A stretch of 64,000 nt of DNA, taken from positions 1-64,000 of the forward strand of contig NZ_RIAV01000011.1 of the NCBI RefSeq assembly GCF_003852715.1, read 5' to 3'. Origin of the DNA: Ectobacillus antri (GTDB lineage: Bacteria; Bacillota; Bacilli; Bacillales; Bacillaceae_G). Both the position numbers and the translations under genes were made by a program. The notes under the pieces were generated by a model, which worked only from the letters and a program-made list of their open reading frames with translations, was not told where the DNA came from and ran no database searches. Shown piece by piece: positions 23,091 to 32,445 of this stretch (positions within the stretch are counted from its first letter, which is position 1; every line of letters begins with the position of its first letter).

Positions 23091-24296
23091 ATGAAGAAGC
23101 TTGCATTATGTATAAGTCTGGGGCTCATTCTGACAGGATGCGCCCCAAGCTTTCAAAAGGACGAAAAGATTGTCCAAAAAGTGGGGAAATCTAAAGAGAA
23201 TTCAATTATTCCGAGCTACTCTATTTCAGATGAATATTATAAATCCATCATTCCGTTTCAAGAAGGTGCTGCCCGCGGCTTGGTAGTACAAGGGCTTAAC
23301 AGCCGTTTAGATATCGATGAGTTTGAAACAGGTCTGATGCGCATTGCGCAAGAGTCTTTCAGTACAAAAGAGTACTTGTTTCAAGAAGGACAATTTCTAA
23401 GTAGAGAAACCATACAACAACTTGTACAGAGAAAACGGACAGATGCGCAGCAAGCAGAAGCGGAAAAGCGTCAAAACAATTTAAATAAAAAGGTTAAAGT
23501 GCCAAATATGGGGTTGAACCCACCATATGATAAAAATGCTCCTGGTTCTGTTGAAGATAAAAATGCTAAAAGTCCAATTTATTTATCTAATATTTTAGAG
23601 CATAACTATATGATTAAAAACGGTAACGGTGAAGTGCAGGTTGGCGGTGTTGTAATTGGTTTGGCAATGAATTCTGTTCATTATTATAATCTTCCGCCGG
23701 AGCAAGGTGGGTATCCGCGTGAAACACCTATTCCGGAAGGTGAGATGCTAGAACAGGGCAAAAGAATGGCCCAAGCTATCTTAGATATTTTAGTCAAACA
23801 AGAAAAATGGAGAGATGTTCCTGTTACTTTTGCAATTTATCGACAAGAAGCCAAGTCTTCTCTTGTGCCAGGGCATTTTGTAACCTATACAAAATTGGAC
23901 AAGGGTGAAACCAAAATTGGTGATTGGGACAGTATTGATGAACGATACTACTTATTCCCTTCTGAAGCCGGAAAAGCGGATTATCGAGAAGATAATACAA
24001 AGATAGAAAACTTTAAGTCAGATATTGCCGAGTATTTCCCAAATAATTTCACGGCAGTAGTCGGTCGAGGATTTTATAAAGATAAGCAAATTCAAGAGTT
24101 AAAGCTAGATATACCTGTCCAGTTTAATGGAAAAGCGGAAATCATCGGCTTCACACAATTTGTGACAGGGTTGATTATGGAGCACTTTCCAAACTACGTT
24201 AAGGTCGAGGTGAATATTCATTCCGTCGGCAGGCAAGAGGCTGTAATTTTACGGGATTCAGAGCAAGAACAACCAATTGTTCATATATTTGACTGA
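23091..24296 (+). CDS. camS: CamS-family lipoprotein
   Basis: Starting at the ATG with AAGAGG 7 nt upstream (a GTG two codons earlier overlaps that site), it is 401 aa. A lipoprotein signal, MKKLALCISLGLILTGC, ends in lipobox LTGC with Cys17 lipidated. The mature protein is the CamS domain known from sex-pheromone precursor lipoproteins of Firmicutes, with LDIDEFETGLMRIAQ, GVVIGLAMNSVHYY and a C-terminal GFTQFVTGLIMEHFPNY segment. It is always found after ligA in Bacillus. The cellular role outside pheromone release is unclear. Confidence 0.93.
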   Translation: MKKLALCISLGLILTGCAPSFQKDEKIVQKVGKSKENSIIPSYSISDEYYKSIIPFQEGAARGLVVQGLNSRLDIDEFETGLMRIAQESFSTKEYLFQEGQFLSRETIQQLVQRKRTDAQQAEAEKRQNNLNKKVKVPNMGLNPPYDKNAPGSVEDKNAKSPIYLSNILEHNYMIKNGNGEVQVGGVVIGLAMNSVHYYNLPPEQGGYPRETPIPEGEMLEQGKRMAQAILDILVKQEKWRDVPVTFAIYRQEAKSSLVPGHFVTYTKLDKGETKIGDWDSIDERYYLFPSEAGKADYREDNTKIENFKSDIAEYFPNNFTAVVGRGFYKDKQIQELKLDIPVQFNGKAEIIGFTQFVTGLIMEHFPNYVKVEVNIHSVGRQEAVILRDSEQEQPIVHIFD

Positions 24297-24340
24297 GTAG
24301 GGTCATTCTTATAAAAGCTTTGGATAGACAAAAATATGAT

Positions 24341-24396
24341 AGAGAGTGTATAAAAGGGAAGCTATTTCCTTGTTATACACTCTCTTCTTTTAAAAT
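24341..24396. terminator. bidirectional terminator after camS
   Basis: A 13-bp stem (24341-24353 AGAGAGTGTATAA with 24373-24385) has T-rich sequence on both outer sides. It separates camS from the convergent acyltransferase gene. Confidence 0.88.
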
Positions 24397-24397
24397 T

Positions 24398-25423
24398 TTA
24401 TTTCTTAATATAAGACTGATACTTTTCCATATCTGTACTAATTACTTTTGCAGGTACTCCTGCAATAACGCAATTACTTGGTACTTCTTTTGTTACAACA
24501 GAGTTTGCGCCAATTACAACGTTATCTCCAATTCGTCCTCCCAGACACTTTGTACCTGGTCCTATAAATACGTAATCACCTATTGTTGGTAGCGTCTCTC
24601 TAGAGCCGATGGTTACATTTTGTGATATAACACAGTTCGCCCCAATTTTTGCTTTCGCATGAATGACAACCCCAATCCCTCCATAACCTAGTCGTGTTCC
24701 TTTTCCGATTTCGGCAGTATAAGGAATGATTGAGTTGAATCGGAAATGAATAAAGCTTTTAAGGAAGTTAGCTCCTTGTATCAAACCATTAAGGTAGCAA
24801 TCACGAGCGATTCGATATAAGTCTAAAGCTGTCATATTATACATGGTCTCCAACACTTTATTACTAGGAAAGAAATTGTAAGAGAATATCTCATAGTGCA
24901 AGTGCATTTGTCTAAATAATTGTTCGGTGTCTTCTAGGAATTCATCAGCTACAATGATTTGGTGTGCTGATAAGTCTGTAATATCTTCTAAGCTTACGAT
25001 AGTAGCTCCAAAGAAATTCGCTCCCTGTTTAGAAGTATCTGGTGACACAAAATAAGAAATTTCATACTTTGTTTGTAGGATAAAGCTAGCAGCAGCGGCC
25101 CATTTAGAAACCCCATAGATGATAATAGGTTGTTTTTTCAGGGATATACCAGGAGATTGAAAGCCTCTAAAAGTAATTTTTTCAGTATTTTGTATAGCCT
25201 TATTTCCTAATTTATCCTTTACAAAGACACGAATAAAATAATGACCTGGTTCATTCAATATGAAATAAACTTCCGAATCAGATGAATAAGAGGTTTTCTC
25301 TATAACCTCTTTATCTTTATATAAATAATATGCGTAGCTTACTTTATCACTAGAAGCTGTTACCTTTACATATAAATGAAAAAAATTTTTGATTTCTGTA
25401 CAAATCTCGCGAATAGCTAACAT
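24398..25423 (-). CDS. three-domain protein with C-terminal serine-acetyltransferase-like hexapeptide fold
   Basis: 341 aa with an uncommon layout. Residues 1-88 look like a beta-sandwich module (YYLYKDKEVI, FILNEPGHYFIRVFVKDK) resembling Tyr-rich sensor domains. Residues 98-185 resemble a Rossmann-like PglD/NDP-sugar-type domain (IIIYGVSKWAAAASFIL, VIVADEFLED-like strand). Residues 225-330 are a left-handed beta-helix acyltransferase with H255 (VVIHAKAKIGANCVIS), TIGSRETLPTIGDYVFIGPG and GVPAKVIS. The last part matches SAT/WcaF-type enzymes. The acceptor is unknown; surface glycan O-acetylation is an inference. The ribosome site AGGTGG is good. It stands alone, between two terminated units. 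Confidence 0.75.
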   Translation of the reverse strand: MLAIREICTEIKNFFHLYVKVTASSDKVSYAYYLYKDKEVIEKTSYSSDSEVYFILNEPGHYFIRVFVKDKLGNKAIQNTEKITFRGFQSPGISLKKQPIIIYGVSKWAAAASFILQTKYEISYFVSPDTSKQGANFFGATIVSLEDITDLSAHQIIVADEFLEDTEQLFRQMHLHYEIFSYNFFPSNKVLETMYNMTALDLYRIARDCYLNGLIQGANFLKSFIHFRFNSIIPYTAEIGKGTRLGYGGIGVVIHAKAKIGANCVISQNVTIGSRETLPTIGDYVFIGPGTKCLGGRIGDNVVIGANSVVTKEVPSNCVIAGVPAKVISTDMEKYQSYIKK

Positions 25424-25862
25424 AATTGTCCACCTGCTAAAAATTTATTTATAAAATGATTTCTTCATAATTATATATTAGTGTGTTATTGATTTACAAT
25501 TCTACATACAGGCACGAATATCTTGAAAGAATCTTGCATCGTTAGGGTACTTGTAAATGGATGAATGATTTCTAGGGTATAAAGATAGTGATGAGAGCCT
25601 TAAAAATATTTTAAGAAAATGTTGCATGTATAAAAATATGTATAAAATTAAGTGTTTATCCGTTTCTTTACATTAAGTATGTAAGGGGATGTATTTTTAT
25701 AAAAGTTAGAGAGCAATGAGGATAAAGGTATTTTATAGAATGTATACAAGCTTTTTCAAGTGAAGCCCATCAGAAGTTTTTTAGTGCTTTTATGAAAACG
25801 TGCACATATCATTTCGTTGTAAAATTATACACTTTATACAAAAAATAATGTTTCAAGAAAGT
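25424..25862. other. AT-rich intergenic region, no gene
   Basis: About 440 bp between the minus-strand acyltransferase gene and the promoter of the P5C dehydrogenase gene. It must hold the acyltransferase promoter, but no convincing box pair stands out. I see no coding frame or RNA structure. Confidence 0.5.
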
Positions 25863-25891
25863 TTGAACTAATCATAATAATCATGTAGAAT
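25863..25891 (+). promoter_or_regulatory. sigma-A promoter of pruA/rocA
   Basis: TTGAAC (25863-25868), a 17-bp spacer and TAGAAT (25886-25891). No -24/-12 element of the SigL type, as used by rocABC in B. subtilis, is visible here, so control differs from that model. Confidence 0.7.
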
Positions 25892-25902
25892 AGAGAGTGT
25901 GA

Positions 25903-25917
25903 TGTAAACGCTTTTCA
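25903..25917 (+). promoter_or_regulatory. imperfect catabolite-response-like element
   Basis: TGTAAACGCTTTTCA resembles a CcpA cre site (TGWAANCGNTNWCA) but is one base too long in its right half. It lies just after the expected transcription start, where CcpA would repress. Confidence 0.4.
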
Positions 25918-25939
25918 TATAAAAAGGGAGGCATTGATT

Positions 25940-27487
25940 ATGGTAGTAGCTTACAAGCATGAGCCTTTTACAGACTTTACGGTAGAGGCCAATAAACTTG
26001 CATTTGAAGAAGGTTTAAAGAAGGTAGAATCTTATCTTGGACAAGATTATCCACTAATCATCGGGGGAGAACGTATTACAACAGAAGATAAAATTGTATC
26101 CGTGAACCCTGCAAATAAAGAAGAAGTTATCGGTCGCGTATCAAAAGCAAACCGTGAGCTTGCAGAAAAGGCGATGCAAATTGCTGATACAACGTTCCAA
26201 ACTTGGAGAAAAACAAAGCCAGAAATGCGCGCTGACATCTTGTTCCGCGCAGCTGCAATTATCCGTCGTAGAAAGCATGAGTTCTCCGCAATTCTAACGA
26301 AAGAAGCAGGAAAGCCTTGGAGAGAAGCGGATGCAGATACTGCAGAGGCAATCGACTTCTTAGAGTACTATGGTCGTCAAATGCTAAAATTAAAAGACGG
26401 TATTCCAGTTGAAAGCCGTCCAATTGAATATAACCGTTTCTCATATATTCCACTAGGAGTAGGCGTTATCATTTCTCCTTGGAACTTCCCGTTCGCAATC
26501 ATGGCAGGTATGACAACTGCCGCAGTGGTATCCGGTAACACGGTTCTATTAAAACCTGCGAGCACAACGCCTGTTGTTGCTGCGAAATTCATTGAAGTAT
26601 TAGAAGAAGCAGGTCTTCCTGCAGGTGTTGTAAACTTTGTACCGGGCAGTGGTTCTGAAGTGGGAGATTATTTGGTTGATCACCCTCGCACACGCTTTAT
26701 CAGCTTCACAGGTTCAAAAGAAGTTGGTATTCGTATTTATGAGCGTGCGGCTAAAGTAAATCCGGGTCAAATTTGGTTAAAGCGTGTTATCGCAGAAATG
26801 GGCGGTAAAGACACAATTGTAGTAGATAAAGAAGCAGACCTTGAATTAGCAGCGCAATCTATCGTTGCATCCGCATTCGGCTTTTCTGGTCAAAAATGCT
26901 CTGCTTGCTCTCGTGCGGTTATCGTAGAAGATGTATATGATACAGTACTTGAAAGAGCAGTAGAATTGACAAAAGAATTGACACTTGGCAACCCGGCTGA
27001 ACAAGGCACATACATGGGTCCTGTAAATGACCAAGGTGCGTTCGATAAAATCATGAGCTACATCCAAATTGGTAAAGAAGAAGGTAAGCTCATGACAGGC
27101 GGCGAGGGGGATGATTCCAAAGGTTGGTTCATTCAACCTACAATCTTCGCTGATGTAGCTGAAGATGCTCGTTTGATGAAAGAAGAAATCTTTGGACCGG
27201 TTGTAGCGTTCTGCAAGGCAAAAGATTTCGATCATGCAATCGACATCGCCAATAACACAGAGTTTGGTTTAACAGGAGCGGTAATCTCCAACAACCGTGC
27301 AAATATTGAAAAAGCTCGTGAAGACTTCCACGTAGGTAACCTATATTTCAACCGTGGTTGCACAGGCGCGATCGTTGGATACCAACCATTCGGTGGCTTC
27401 AACATGTCCGGTACTGACTCTAAAGCAGGCGGTCCTGACTATTTGCTTCTTCACATGCAAGCAAAAACAACATCTGAAACACTTTAA
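25940..27487 (+). CDS. pruA: 1-pyrroline-5-carboxylate (glutamate semialdehyde) dehydrogenase
   Basis: Oxidises P5C/glutamate semialdehyde to glutamate with NAD in proline and arginine breakdown; RocA/PutC-type, 515 aa. I use the ATG with AAAGGGAGGC 8 nt upstream rather than the TTG two codons earlier. Aldehyde dehydrogenase motifs: [12 protein letters not shown] (about 178), the NAD loop FTGSKEVG (about 254), the glutamate region AEMGGKD (about 286), and catalytic Cys in [10 protein letters not shown] (about 320). It stands alone with its own promoter and terminator; no proline dehydrogenase or permease gene is adjacent. Confidence 0.93.
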   Translation: MVVAYKHEPFTDFTVEANKLAFEEGLKKVESYLGQDYPLIIGGERITTEDKIVSVNPANKEEVIGRVSKANRELAEKAMQIADTTFQTWRKTKPEMRADILFRAAAIIRRRKHEFSAILTKEAGKPWREADADTAEAIDFLEYYGRQMLKLKDGIPVESRPIEYNRFSYIPLGVGVIISPWNFPFAIMAGMTTAAVVSGNTVLLKPASTTPVVAAKFIEVLEEAGLPAGVVNFVPGSGSEVGDYLVDHPRTRFISFTGSKEVGIRIYERAAKVNPGQIWLKRVIAEMGGKDTIVVDKEADLELAAQSIVASAFGFSGQKCSACSRAVIVEDVYDTVLERAVELTKELTLGNPAEQGTYMGPVNDQGAFDKIMSYIQIGKEEGKLMTGGEGDDSKGWFIQPTIFADVAEDARLMKEEIFGPVVAFCKAKDFDHAIDIANNTEFGLTGAVISNNRANIEKAREDFHVGNLYFNRGCTGAIVGYQPFGGFNMSGTDSKAGGPDYLLLHMQAKTTSETL

Positions 27488-27520
27488 TAAAAAAGGTCGA
27501 TAGAGTACTACAATTGAAGT

Positions 27521-27557
27521 AAAAAGGAAGGGCGATATATAGCTCTTCCTTTTTTGT
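27521..27557 (+). terminator. terminator of pruA
   Basis: AAAAAGGAAGGGC pairs with GCTCTTCCTTTTT across a short loop (27521-27557), ending in a T-run. Confidence 0.85.
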
Positions 27558-27611
27558 TTAGATGTAGGGGAAGAAAATAGAGAAAACAACAAAATTGTAC
27601 AACATTAAGGG

Positions 27612-27653
27612 TGCACAATTTGAAATAAATATGCTAAAATACTAAATTGTGCA
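27612..27653 (+). promoter_or_regulatory. permease promoter inside an inverted repeat
   Basis: Ten-base arms TGCACAATTT (27612-27621) and AAATTGTGCA (27644-27653) flank an extended -10, TGCTAAAAT (27632-27640). A related half-site AATTGTAC lies at about 27592. This looks like an operator around the core promoter of the permease gene; the regulator is unknown. Confidence 0.55.
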
Positions 27654-27686
27654 GAAGTTTTGACAATATTGTAAGGAGGAGCATCT

Positions 27687-29081
27687 GTGAATCAATTCTT
27701 CCATAAGAAATCGATACAAGAGATTATGGGAAATCGCGATAAAGGTCTAGAAAAAACGTTAGGAGCATTCGATCTCGTTCTCCTTGGAATTGGCGCGATT
27801 GTTGGAATAGGGATTTTAGTATTAACAGGCATGATTGCGGCAAACTACGCCGGACCGTCTGTTATTTTTTCTTTTGTACTAGCTGCGATTATATGTACAT
27901 TTGTAGCGTTTTGCTATGCCGAGCTTGCATCTGCTTTACCGACTTCAGGTGGGGTATATATTTATTCATATCTTACTGTCGGAGAGCTTGTAGCGTTCTT
28001 AATCGGCTGGGCACAAATGCTTATGTATATATTGGCTGTAGCCGCAGTAGCTAATGGGTGGTCTGCTTATTTTGTATCACTATTGAGTGGTTTTGGGTTA
28101 GAAATCCCTAAAGTATGGCATACGGATCCGATGCAGGGCGGATTTGTCAATATACCCGCCGTTGTAATTGTCTTGTTATTAACATGGGTGTTAACACAAG
28201 GAGCAAAGGAAAGCAAACGAATTACCAATATGATGGTTATGATTAAAATCATCATCATTGCTTTGTTTATTGTGGTGGGCATATTTTATGTGAAACCGGA
28301 TAACTGGACACCATTTATGCCATTTGGTGTGGAAGGGGTTATTGGCGGTGCTGCAGCTGTATTTTTCGCATTTTTAGGCTTTGACGCGGTAGCTGCGGCA
28401 GCAGAAGAAGTGAAAAATCCGAAGCGCGACTTGCCAATTGGGATTATTGGTTCTTTGGTCGTTTGTACGATTTTATATGTTGTCGTTTCTCTTATTTTAA
28501 CTGGCATGGTGCCATTTGAGCAGTTGGATGTATCAGATGCGATGGCATTTGCGTTGCATGCCGTTGGACAAGATATGGTAGCAGGTATTTTGTCGGTTGG
28601 AGCATTAGCCGGTATTACAACCGTTATCCTTGCGTATTTGTACGCGGGTGTGCGCATGTTGTTTGCGATGAGTCGTGACAAACTATTGCCACAAACGTTT
28701 GCTCGCATGGATGCTAAAACAAATACACCTGTGTTTTCAACATGGTTGCTTGGTTTACTTGCAGCTGTGTTAGGTGGCTTTGTAGATTTAAAGGCATTAT
28801 CAGATCTGGTAAACATGATTGCCTTATTAACATTTATTATGGTAGCAATTGCAGTCATCATGCTGCGTCGAACACATACAACCTTGCAGCGCGGTTTTAC
28901 AGCTCCGTTTGTTCCGTATTTACCTGTGCTTGTGGTAATTTGTAGCGTCTTTTTAATGTTAAAGCTAAACCAGCTTACATGGCTCTACCTGGCATTTTGG
29001 CTGCTTCTAGGTGCAATTTCGTATTATATGTACGGACAATCACGGATTAAATCAAATAGTTTGAATAAAAAAGCTGGATAA
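27687..29081 (+). CDS. APC-family amino acid permease (YfnA/CAT-like)
   Basis: 464 aa with about twelve membrane segments. The APC signature GAIVGIGILVLTG is at about residues 36-48, and TMS8-type GITTVILAYLYAGVRMLFAMSRD near 310. It resembles the YfnA/cationic amino acid transporter branch. The substrate cannot be named from sequence. The start is GTG after a strong AAGGAGGA site. The gene stands alone with an inverted-repeat operator candidate upstream and a strong terminator downstream. Confidence 0.88.
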   Translation: MNQFFHKKSIQEIMGNRDKGLEKTLGAFDLVLLGIGAIVGIGILVLTGMIAANYAGPSVIFSFVLAAIICTFVAFCYAELASALPTSGGVYIYSYLTVGELVAFLIGWAQMLMYILAVAAVANGWSAYFVSLLSGFGLEIPKVWHTDPMQGGFVNIPAVVIVLLLTWVLTQGAKESKRITNMMVMIKIIIIALFIVVGIFYVKPDNWTPFMPFGVEGVIGGAAAVFFAFLGFDAVAAAAEEVKNPKRDLPIGIIGSLVVCTILYVVVSLILTGMVPFEQLDVSDAMAFALHAVGQDMVAGILSVGALAGITTVILAYLYAGVRMLFAMSRDKLLPQTFARMDAKTNTPVFSTWLLGLLAAVLGGFVDLKALSDLVNMIALLTFIMVAIAVIMLRRTHTTLQRGFTAPFVPYLPVLVVICSVFLMLKLNQLTWLYLAFWLLLGAISYYMYGQSRIKSNSLNKKAG

Positions 29082-29118
29082 AAGGAGCCCTTTAGCATGT
29101 GCTAAAGGGCTCCTTTTT
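29079..29118. terminator. bidirectional terminator
   Basis: AAAAGGAGCCCTTTAGCA and its complement form an 18-bp stem around a two-base TG loop, with A- and T-runs outside. It serves the permease and the convergent autolysin gene, whose stop codon overlaps it. Confidence 0.92.
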
Positions 29119-31864
29119 AATAGGTATTAATCTTTGTTAAATTGCTTTCATGAATAAATAAACTGTTGTACGTAGTAGAATCGGAGAATACCTCATAGTA
29201 TAGACCTTGTGAGGTTTGAACTGTTCCTTTAATAGCTACCGTAATCTCTTTACTTGTTACACTTGCTCTTTTACCAGCTAAATTTTCAAGCATGGTAACG
29301 CCAGCAGAAACTTTACCGAGCTGATATGTTTTATAATTACGGTTGCTATACATTTTATCCAAGCGATGCATAACGGATGAAATATTTCGGGACCAGTTGC
29401 TGTCGCTTGCATATAATACATTCATGCCTCGAGCTTTATCTCCAAGAAACGCACCATTATAGAATTTTGCATCGGGTGTTAAATAGTTTCTATGAATATA
29501 TCCCGCACAATAGTCGATGCCCTCTTGTAGCGTTGCAAATGATGCGGCGCCTTCATAAGGATTGGAGTCTACCGCTTTAAATCCGAATAAATTATTCTTT
29601 TCTCTCGCAATCCGGCTTGTTCCCCATGCAGACTCTACAATGGCATGTGAAAGCAGATAAGCTGCATTCATATTATATTTGTTAGCAGCTTCAATAAAAT
29701 AGATACCTGTCCCAATTAATGGGCTATCAGGTCGACTGGCACGAATAAACGCATCTAGTTCAGCTGCTGTATAGGATGATGGTACGCGCAAAGGCAAATA
29801 TGCAAAGTATTGATAGCTATCCTTTCCGCCAATTAAAGTCCGATCAAAAGCTGTATACTGTACGCCATCTTTTAAATGTGTAGGTGCATAGCCTTCATTT
29901 AAGACATAGTAGCTGTCGGTAGCGGCCTGGTAGGAATTATAAAAAATGTTGCCGGCCTTTACTGTATAAAAAGATGTTTTCATTTTTAGCAAATTAGGAT
30001 GTAGTTCTACATCTTGTGCAAATACGTATCCGTGTTTACCATCAAAAGACACATGAATACGGGAGCCATCTACTTTAATAAACTTTAAATCTGTATTGGG
30101 CGCAACATATGTTACTTGTTTGTGAGTTTCTAAGTCATATATATTAGCAACTTTATTGGTACGTACAAACCCTTGTTTCATATCAATAACTTTTCCGTTT
30201 CGTGTAACATAGCCGTCTACTTTCAAAGAAGCAAAGGTTTTTATAGCTTCTTGTTGATTTGCTTGCAGCATGCTGTAAGAGCCGGTAACGATAGAATATG
30301 AAGCTGTGCTTTTTTCTGTTTTAACATACCCTAAAGAAATATAAGCATATGTACCATTAAACGCAATCTTTCCCCAGCCATTTTCTTTGCTTACGATTGT
30401 AACGGATTGACCTTGATTTATTTTTCCTACAATGGCACCGTTTGTAGAAGGTGTAGATCTAACATTTAAAGTAGCTGTTGTAACAGATGTTTCTTCTTCT
30501 TGTAAAGGCTGTACTGAAAGAGCAGGGATAAACGCTTCTTTTCCGTTAAATAGAATGGTTAACCAATCCTTATCCTCTGAAACAACTTGTACTTCGCTGT
30601 TCTGTTTTACAACACCGAGCGACTTTCCTGTATAAGTAGCCTGATCGTATACTGTGGTTTGTGGGACTGTAATTTGTTTTTTTACAGTCCCTGTTGCAGG
30701 TGTATCTTTGAACTGTAAATACTTCGTGAATACGAATGCTTCGCGTCCGTTCAACCAGATTTTTGTCCAGGTTTTCTCCTGACTAATAACAGCAACTGTG
30801 CTTCCTTTTTTGATTTTATCTAAAATCTCCGCTTGAGAAGAAGCTGTAGCATACACGTCTAATAGAGTAGCTATAACAGTTGCTGGTTCTGTCTTAGGTG
30901 ATGGGGCATCACTAGTCGCAAAACGTAAAAACTCAGTAGAAACGAAAGCGTCTGTGCCGTTAAAAGAAATTTTTGCCCAAGCGCCTTGTTTGGAAATAAC
31001 AGAAACAGTTTGCCCCTTATTCAACTTGCCGAGCACCTTGGCAGAAGTAGAAGCGGAAGCTCTAACATTAAGCTTGTCAGCAGTAACAGTAGCAGACTCA
31101 GGCGCACTTGGAGCAGGAGTTGGAGTCGGAGCTGGTTTAGTCGCAAAACGTAAAAACTCAGTAGAAACGAAAGCGTCTGTGCCGTTAAAAGAAATTTTTG
31201 CCCAAGCGCCTTGTTTGGAAATAACAGAAACAGTTTGCCCCTTATTCAACTTGCCGAGCACCTTGGCAGAAGCAGAAGCGGAAGCTCTAACATTAAGCTT
31301 GTCAGCAGTAACGGTAGCAGACTCAGGCGCACTTGGAGCAGGAGTTGGAGTCGGGGCTGGTTTAGTCGCAAAACGTAAAAACTCAGTAGAAACGAAAGCG
31401 TCTGTGCCGTTAAAAGAAATTTTTGCCCAAGCGCCTTGTTTGGAAATAACAGAAACAGTTTGCCCCTTATTCAACTTGCCGAGCACCTTGGCAGAAGTAG
31501 AAGCGGAAGCTCTGACATTAAGCTTGTCAGTAGTAACAGTAGCTGTTTCACGAGACGCTGTTGATGGATGTTCCTTTGGTGCAATCAGTTTAATATATTC
31601 CATTGATATGTAAGCTTCTTTACCATTAAATAAGATGGTTCCCCAGCCATTTTGTTGTTTTGTTATGACAACGGCTTGTCCTTTTTTTAGACTTCCGAGT
31701 ATCTTTCCTTTTGTAGAAGGCTCAGAGCGTATATATAAGTTGCTTGCCTCTACTGTTCCATTTGGTGAGGATTGTTCTTGTTCAGCAAATGCGTTGGGAG
31801 CAAATAGTGACAAGTTAAGTACGGCGATTGTTCCTAAAACGGTGGCTTTGTGTAAATAGTTCAT
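29117..31864 (-). CDS. secreted autolysin: seven SH3b domains plus N-acetylglucosaminidase
   Basis: The start MNYLHKATVLGTIAVLNLSL has AAAGGGAG upstream; an earlier ATG 13 codons before lacks one. 915 aa. The signal peptide ends near AFA at 25-27. Seven bacterial SH3 domains follow, each with a LNVRSxPS-like and WGKIxFNGxxAYIS core; units 2-4 are nearly identical and joined by Pro-rich linkers. After a spacer domain (about 530-690) comes a glucosaminidase domain (about 700-850) with the catalytic context HAIVESAWGTSRIAREKNNLFGFK. It should bind the wall by SH3b and cut glycan strands. It is like LytD/LytB-type enzymes but heavier in SH3b. Confidence 0.92.
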   Translation of the reverse strand: MNYLHKATVLGTIAVLNLSLFAPNAFAEQEQSSPNGTVEASNLYIRSEPSTKGKILGSLKKGQAVVITKQQNGWGTILFNGKEAYISMEYIKLIAPKEHPSTASRETATVTTDKLNVRASASTSAKVLGKLNKGQTVSVISKQGAWAKISFNGTDAFVSTEFLRFATKPAPTPTPAPSAPESATVTADKLNVRASASASAKVLGKLNKGQTVSVISKQGAWAKISFNGTDAFVSTEFLRFATKPAPTPTPAPSAPESATVTADKLNVRASASTSAKVLGKLNKGQTVSVISKQGAWAKISFNGTDAFVSTEFLRFATSDAPSPKTEPATVIATLLDVYATASSQAEILDKIKKGSTVAVISQEKTWTKIWLNGREAFVFTKYLQFKDTPATGTVKKQITVPQTTVYDQATYTGKSLGVVKQNSEVQVVSEDKDWLTILFNGKEAFIPALSVQPLQEEETSVTTATLNVRSTPSTNGAIVGKINQGQSVTIVSKENGWGKIAFNGTYAYISLGYVKTEKSTASYSIVTGSYSMLQANQQEAIKTFASLKVDGYVTRNGKVIDMKQGFVRTNKVANIYDLETHKQVTYVAPNTDLKFIKVDGSRIHVSFDGKHGYVFAQDVELHPNLLKMKTSFYTVKAGNIFYNSYQAATDSYYVLNEGYAPTHLKDGVQYTAFDRTLIGGKDSYQYFAYLPLRVPSSYTAAELDAFIRASRPDSPLIGTGIYFIEAANKYNMNAAYLLSHAIVESAWGTSRIAREKNNLFGFKAVDSNPYEGAASFATLQEGIDYCAGYIHRNYLTPDAKFYNGAFLGDKARGMNVLYASDSNWSRNISSVMHRLDKMYSNRNYKTYQLGKVSAGVTMLENLAGKRASVTSKEITVAIKGTVQTSQGLYYEVFSDSTTYNSLFIHESNLTKINTY
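30916..31560. repeat. 225-bp in-frame tandem repeat, about 2.9 copies
   Basis: Copies begin at 30916, 31141 and 31366 and differ at only a few positions. The period is exactly 75 codons, one SH3b domain plus its PAPTPTPAPSAPES linker. This implies recent duplication or ongoing copy-number change in the autolysin gene. Confidence 0.95.
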
Positions 31865-31903
31865 ATCTAATCTCCCTTTTATATGAATTATATAAACTGT
31901 CAT

Positions 31904-32340
31904 ACGTATGTAATTTAAGTAAGTGAATTTAGGATAAAAATAACAATTGGTTCGTGATTCTTATCTATAAAACCATTTTTATTAATATTTATATAATACA
32001 TTATAATAAAATATAAAGATTAATTGTGTATTTTTATAAAAAATGTATATAAAATTAAAAAAACTTGTAAAATCTTCTTTTACATTAGGCTGTGTCACAG
32101 CTTAATATTGTTAATGGGTGCTGGTTAATGGGAGTAAGACGCATAGCGCATGTTCTCTGAATGCCCGCGGAAAGTAACAACAAACTTTAAGAGAGTCTTA
32201 TAAATTAAGACAAAACGAGCTTCTTTTTTAGATGAGGGGCCCGTATGGAGTGTAGCAATATACAGTCAGTGAGTCGTTCTAGCGCTTTTATTTCAACATG
32301 TCAGCTAAGAGACTATATTTTATAGAAGAAAGTAGTATTT
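31904..32340. other. intergenic region with decayed repeat sequence
   Basis: About 440 bp without a credible gene. 31904-32090 is AT-rich and presumably holds the autolysin promoter. 32091-32230 is richer in GC and includes a small hairpin (GCTGTG/CACAGC near 32093) and the segment ATGCCCGCGGAAAG (about 32160-32173), a phrase common in dispersed intergenic repeats of Bacillaceae. It is probably a remnant of such a repeat. Confidence 0.4.
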
Positions 32341-32355
32341 TGAAGAAGACACCGG

Positions 32356-32385
32356 TTGCTTGTCGCTTTAAAAATTTGGTATTAT
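32356..32385 (+). promoter_or_regulatory. candidate promoter of gatCAB
   Basis: TTGCTT (32356-32361), an 18-bp spacer and TATTAT (32380-32385), about 60 nt before gatC. No T-box or other leader is visible. Confidence 0.5.
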
Positions 32386-32445
32386 CAGTATCATATGAAG
32401 ACAAAGATAGTTTGCAAGCTATACACTTTAAATGGAGGTGTCTGA

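Noticed and set aside
24320-24592. 90-codon plus-strand frame after camS
   Set aside because: It begins inside the terminator and is antisense to the acyltransferase C-terminus; Cys/Tyr/Phe-rich noise.
25863-25940. SigL (-24/-12) promoter for the P5C dehydrogenase gene
   Set aside because: No GG-N10-GC pattern is seen; a good sigma-A promoter is present instead.
28286-28861. 191-codon frame antisense to the permease
   Set aside because: Low-complexity antisense translation (Asn/Ala/Thr-rich) of membrane codons, no ribosome site.
30954-31613. 219-codon open frame on the plus strand, opposite the autolysin
   Set aside because: It is the antisense shadow of the 225-bp SH3b repeat, repeating with the same period; no ribosome site or promoter.
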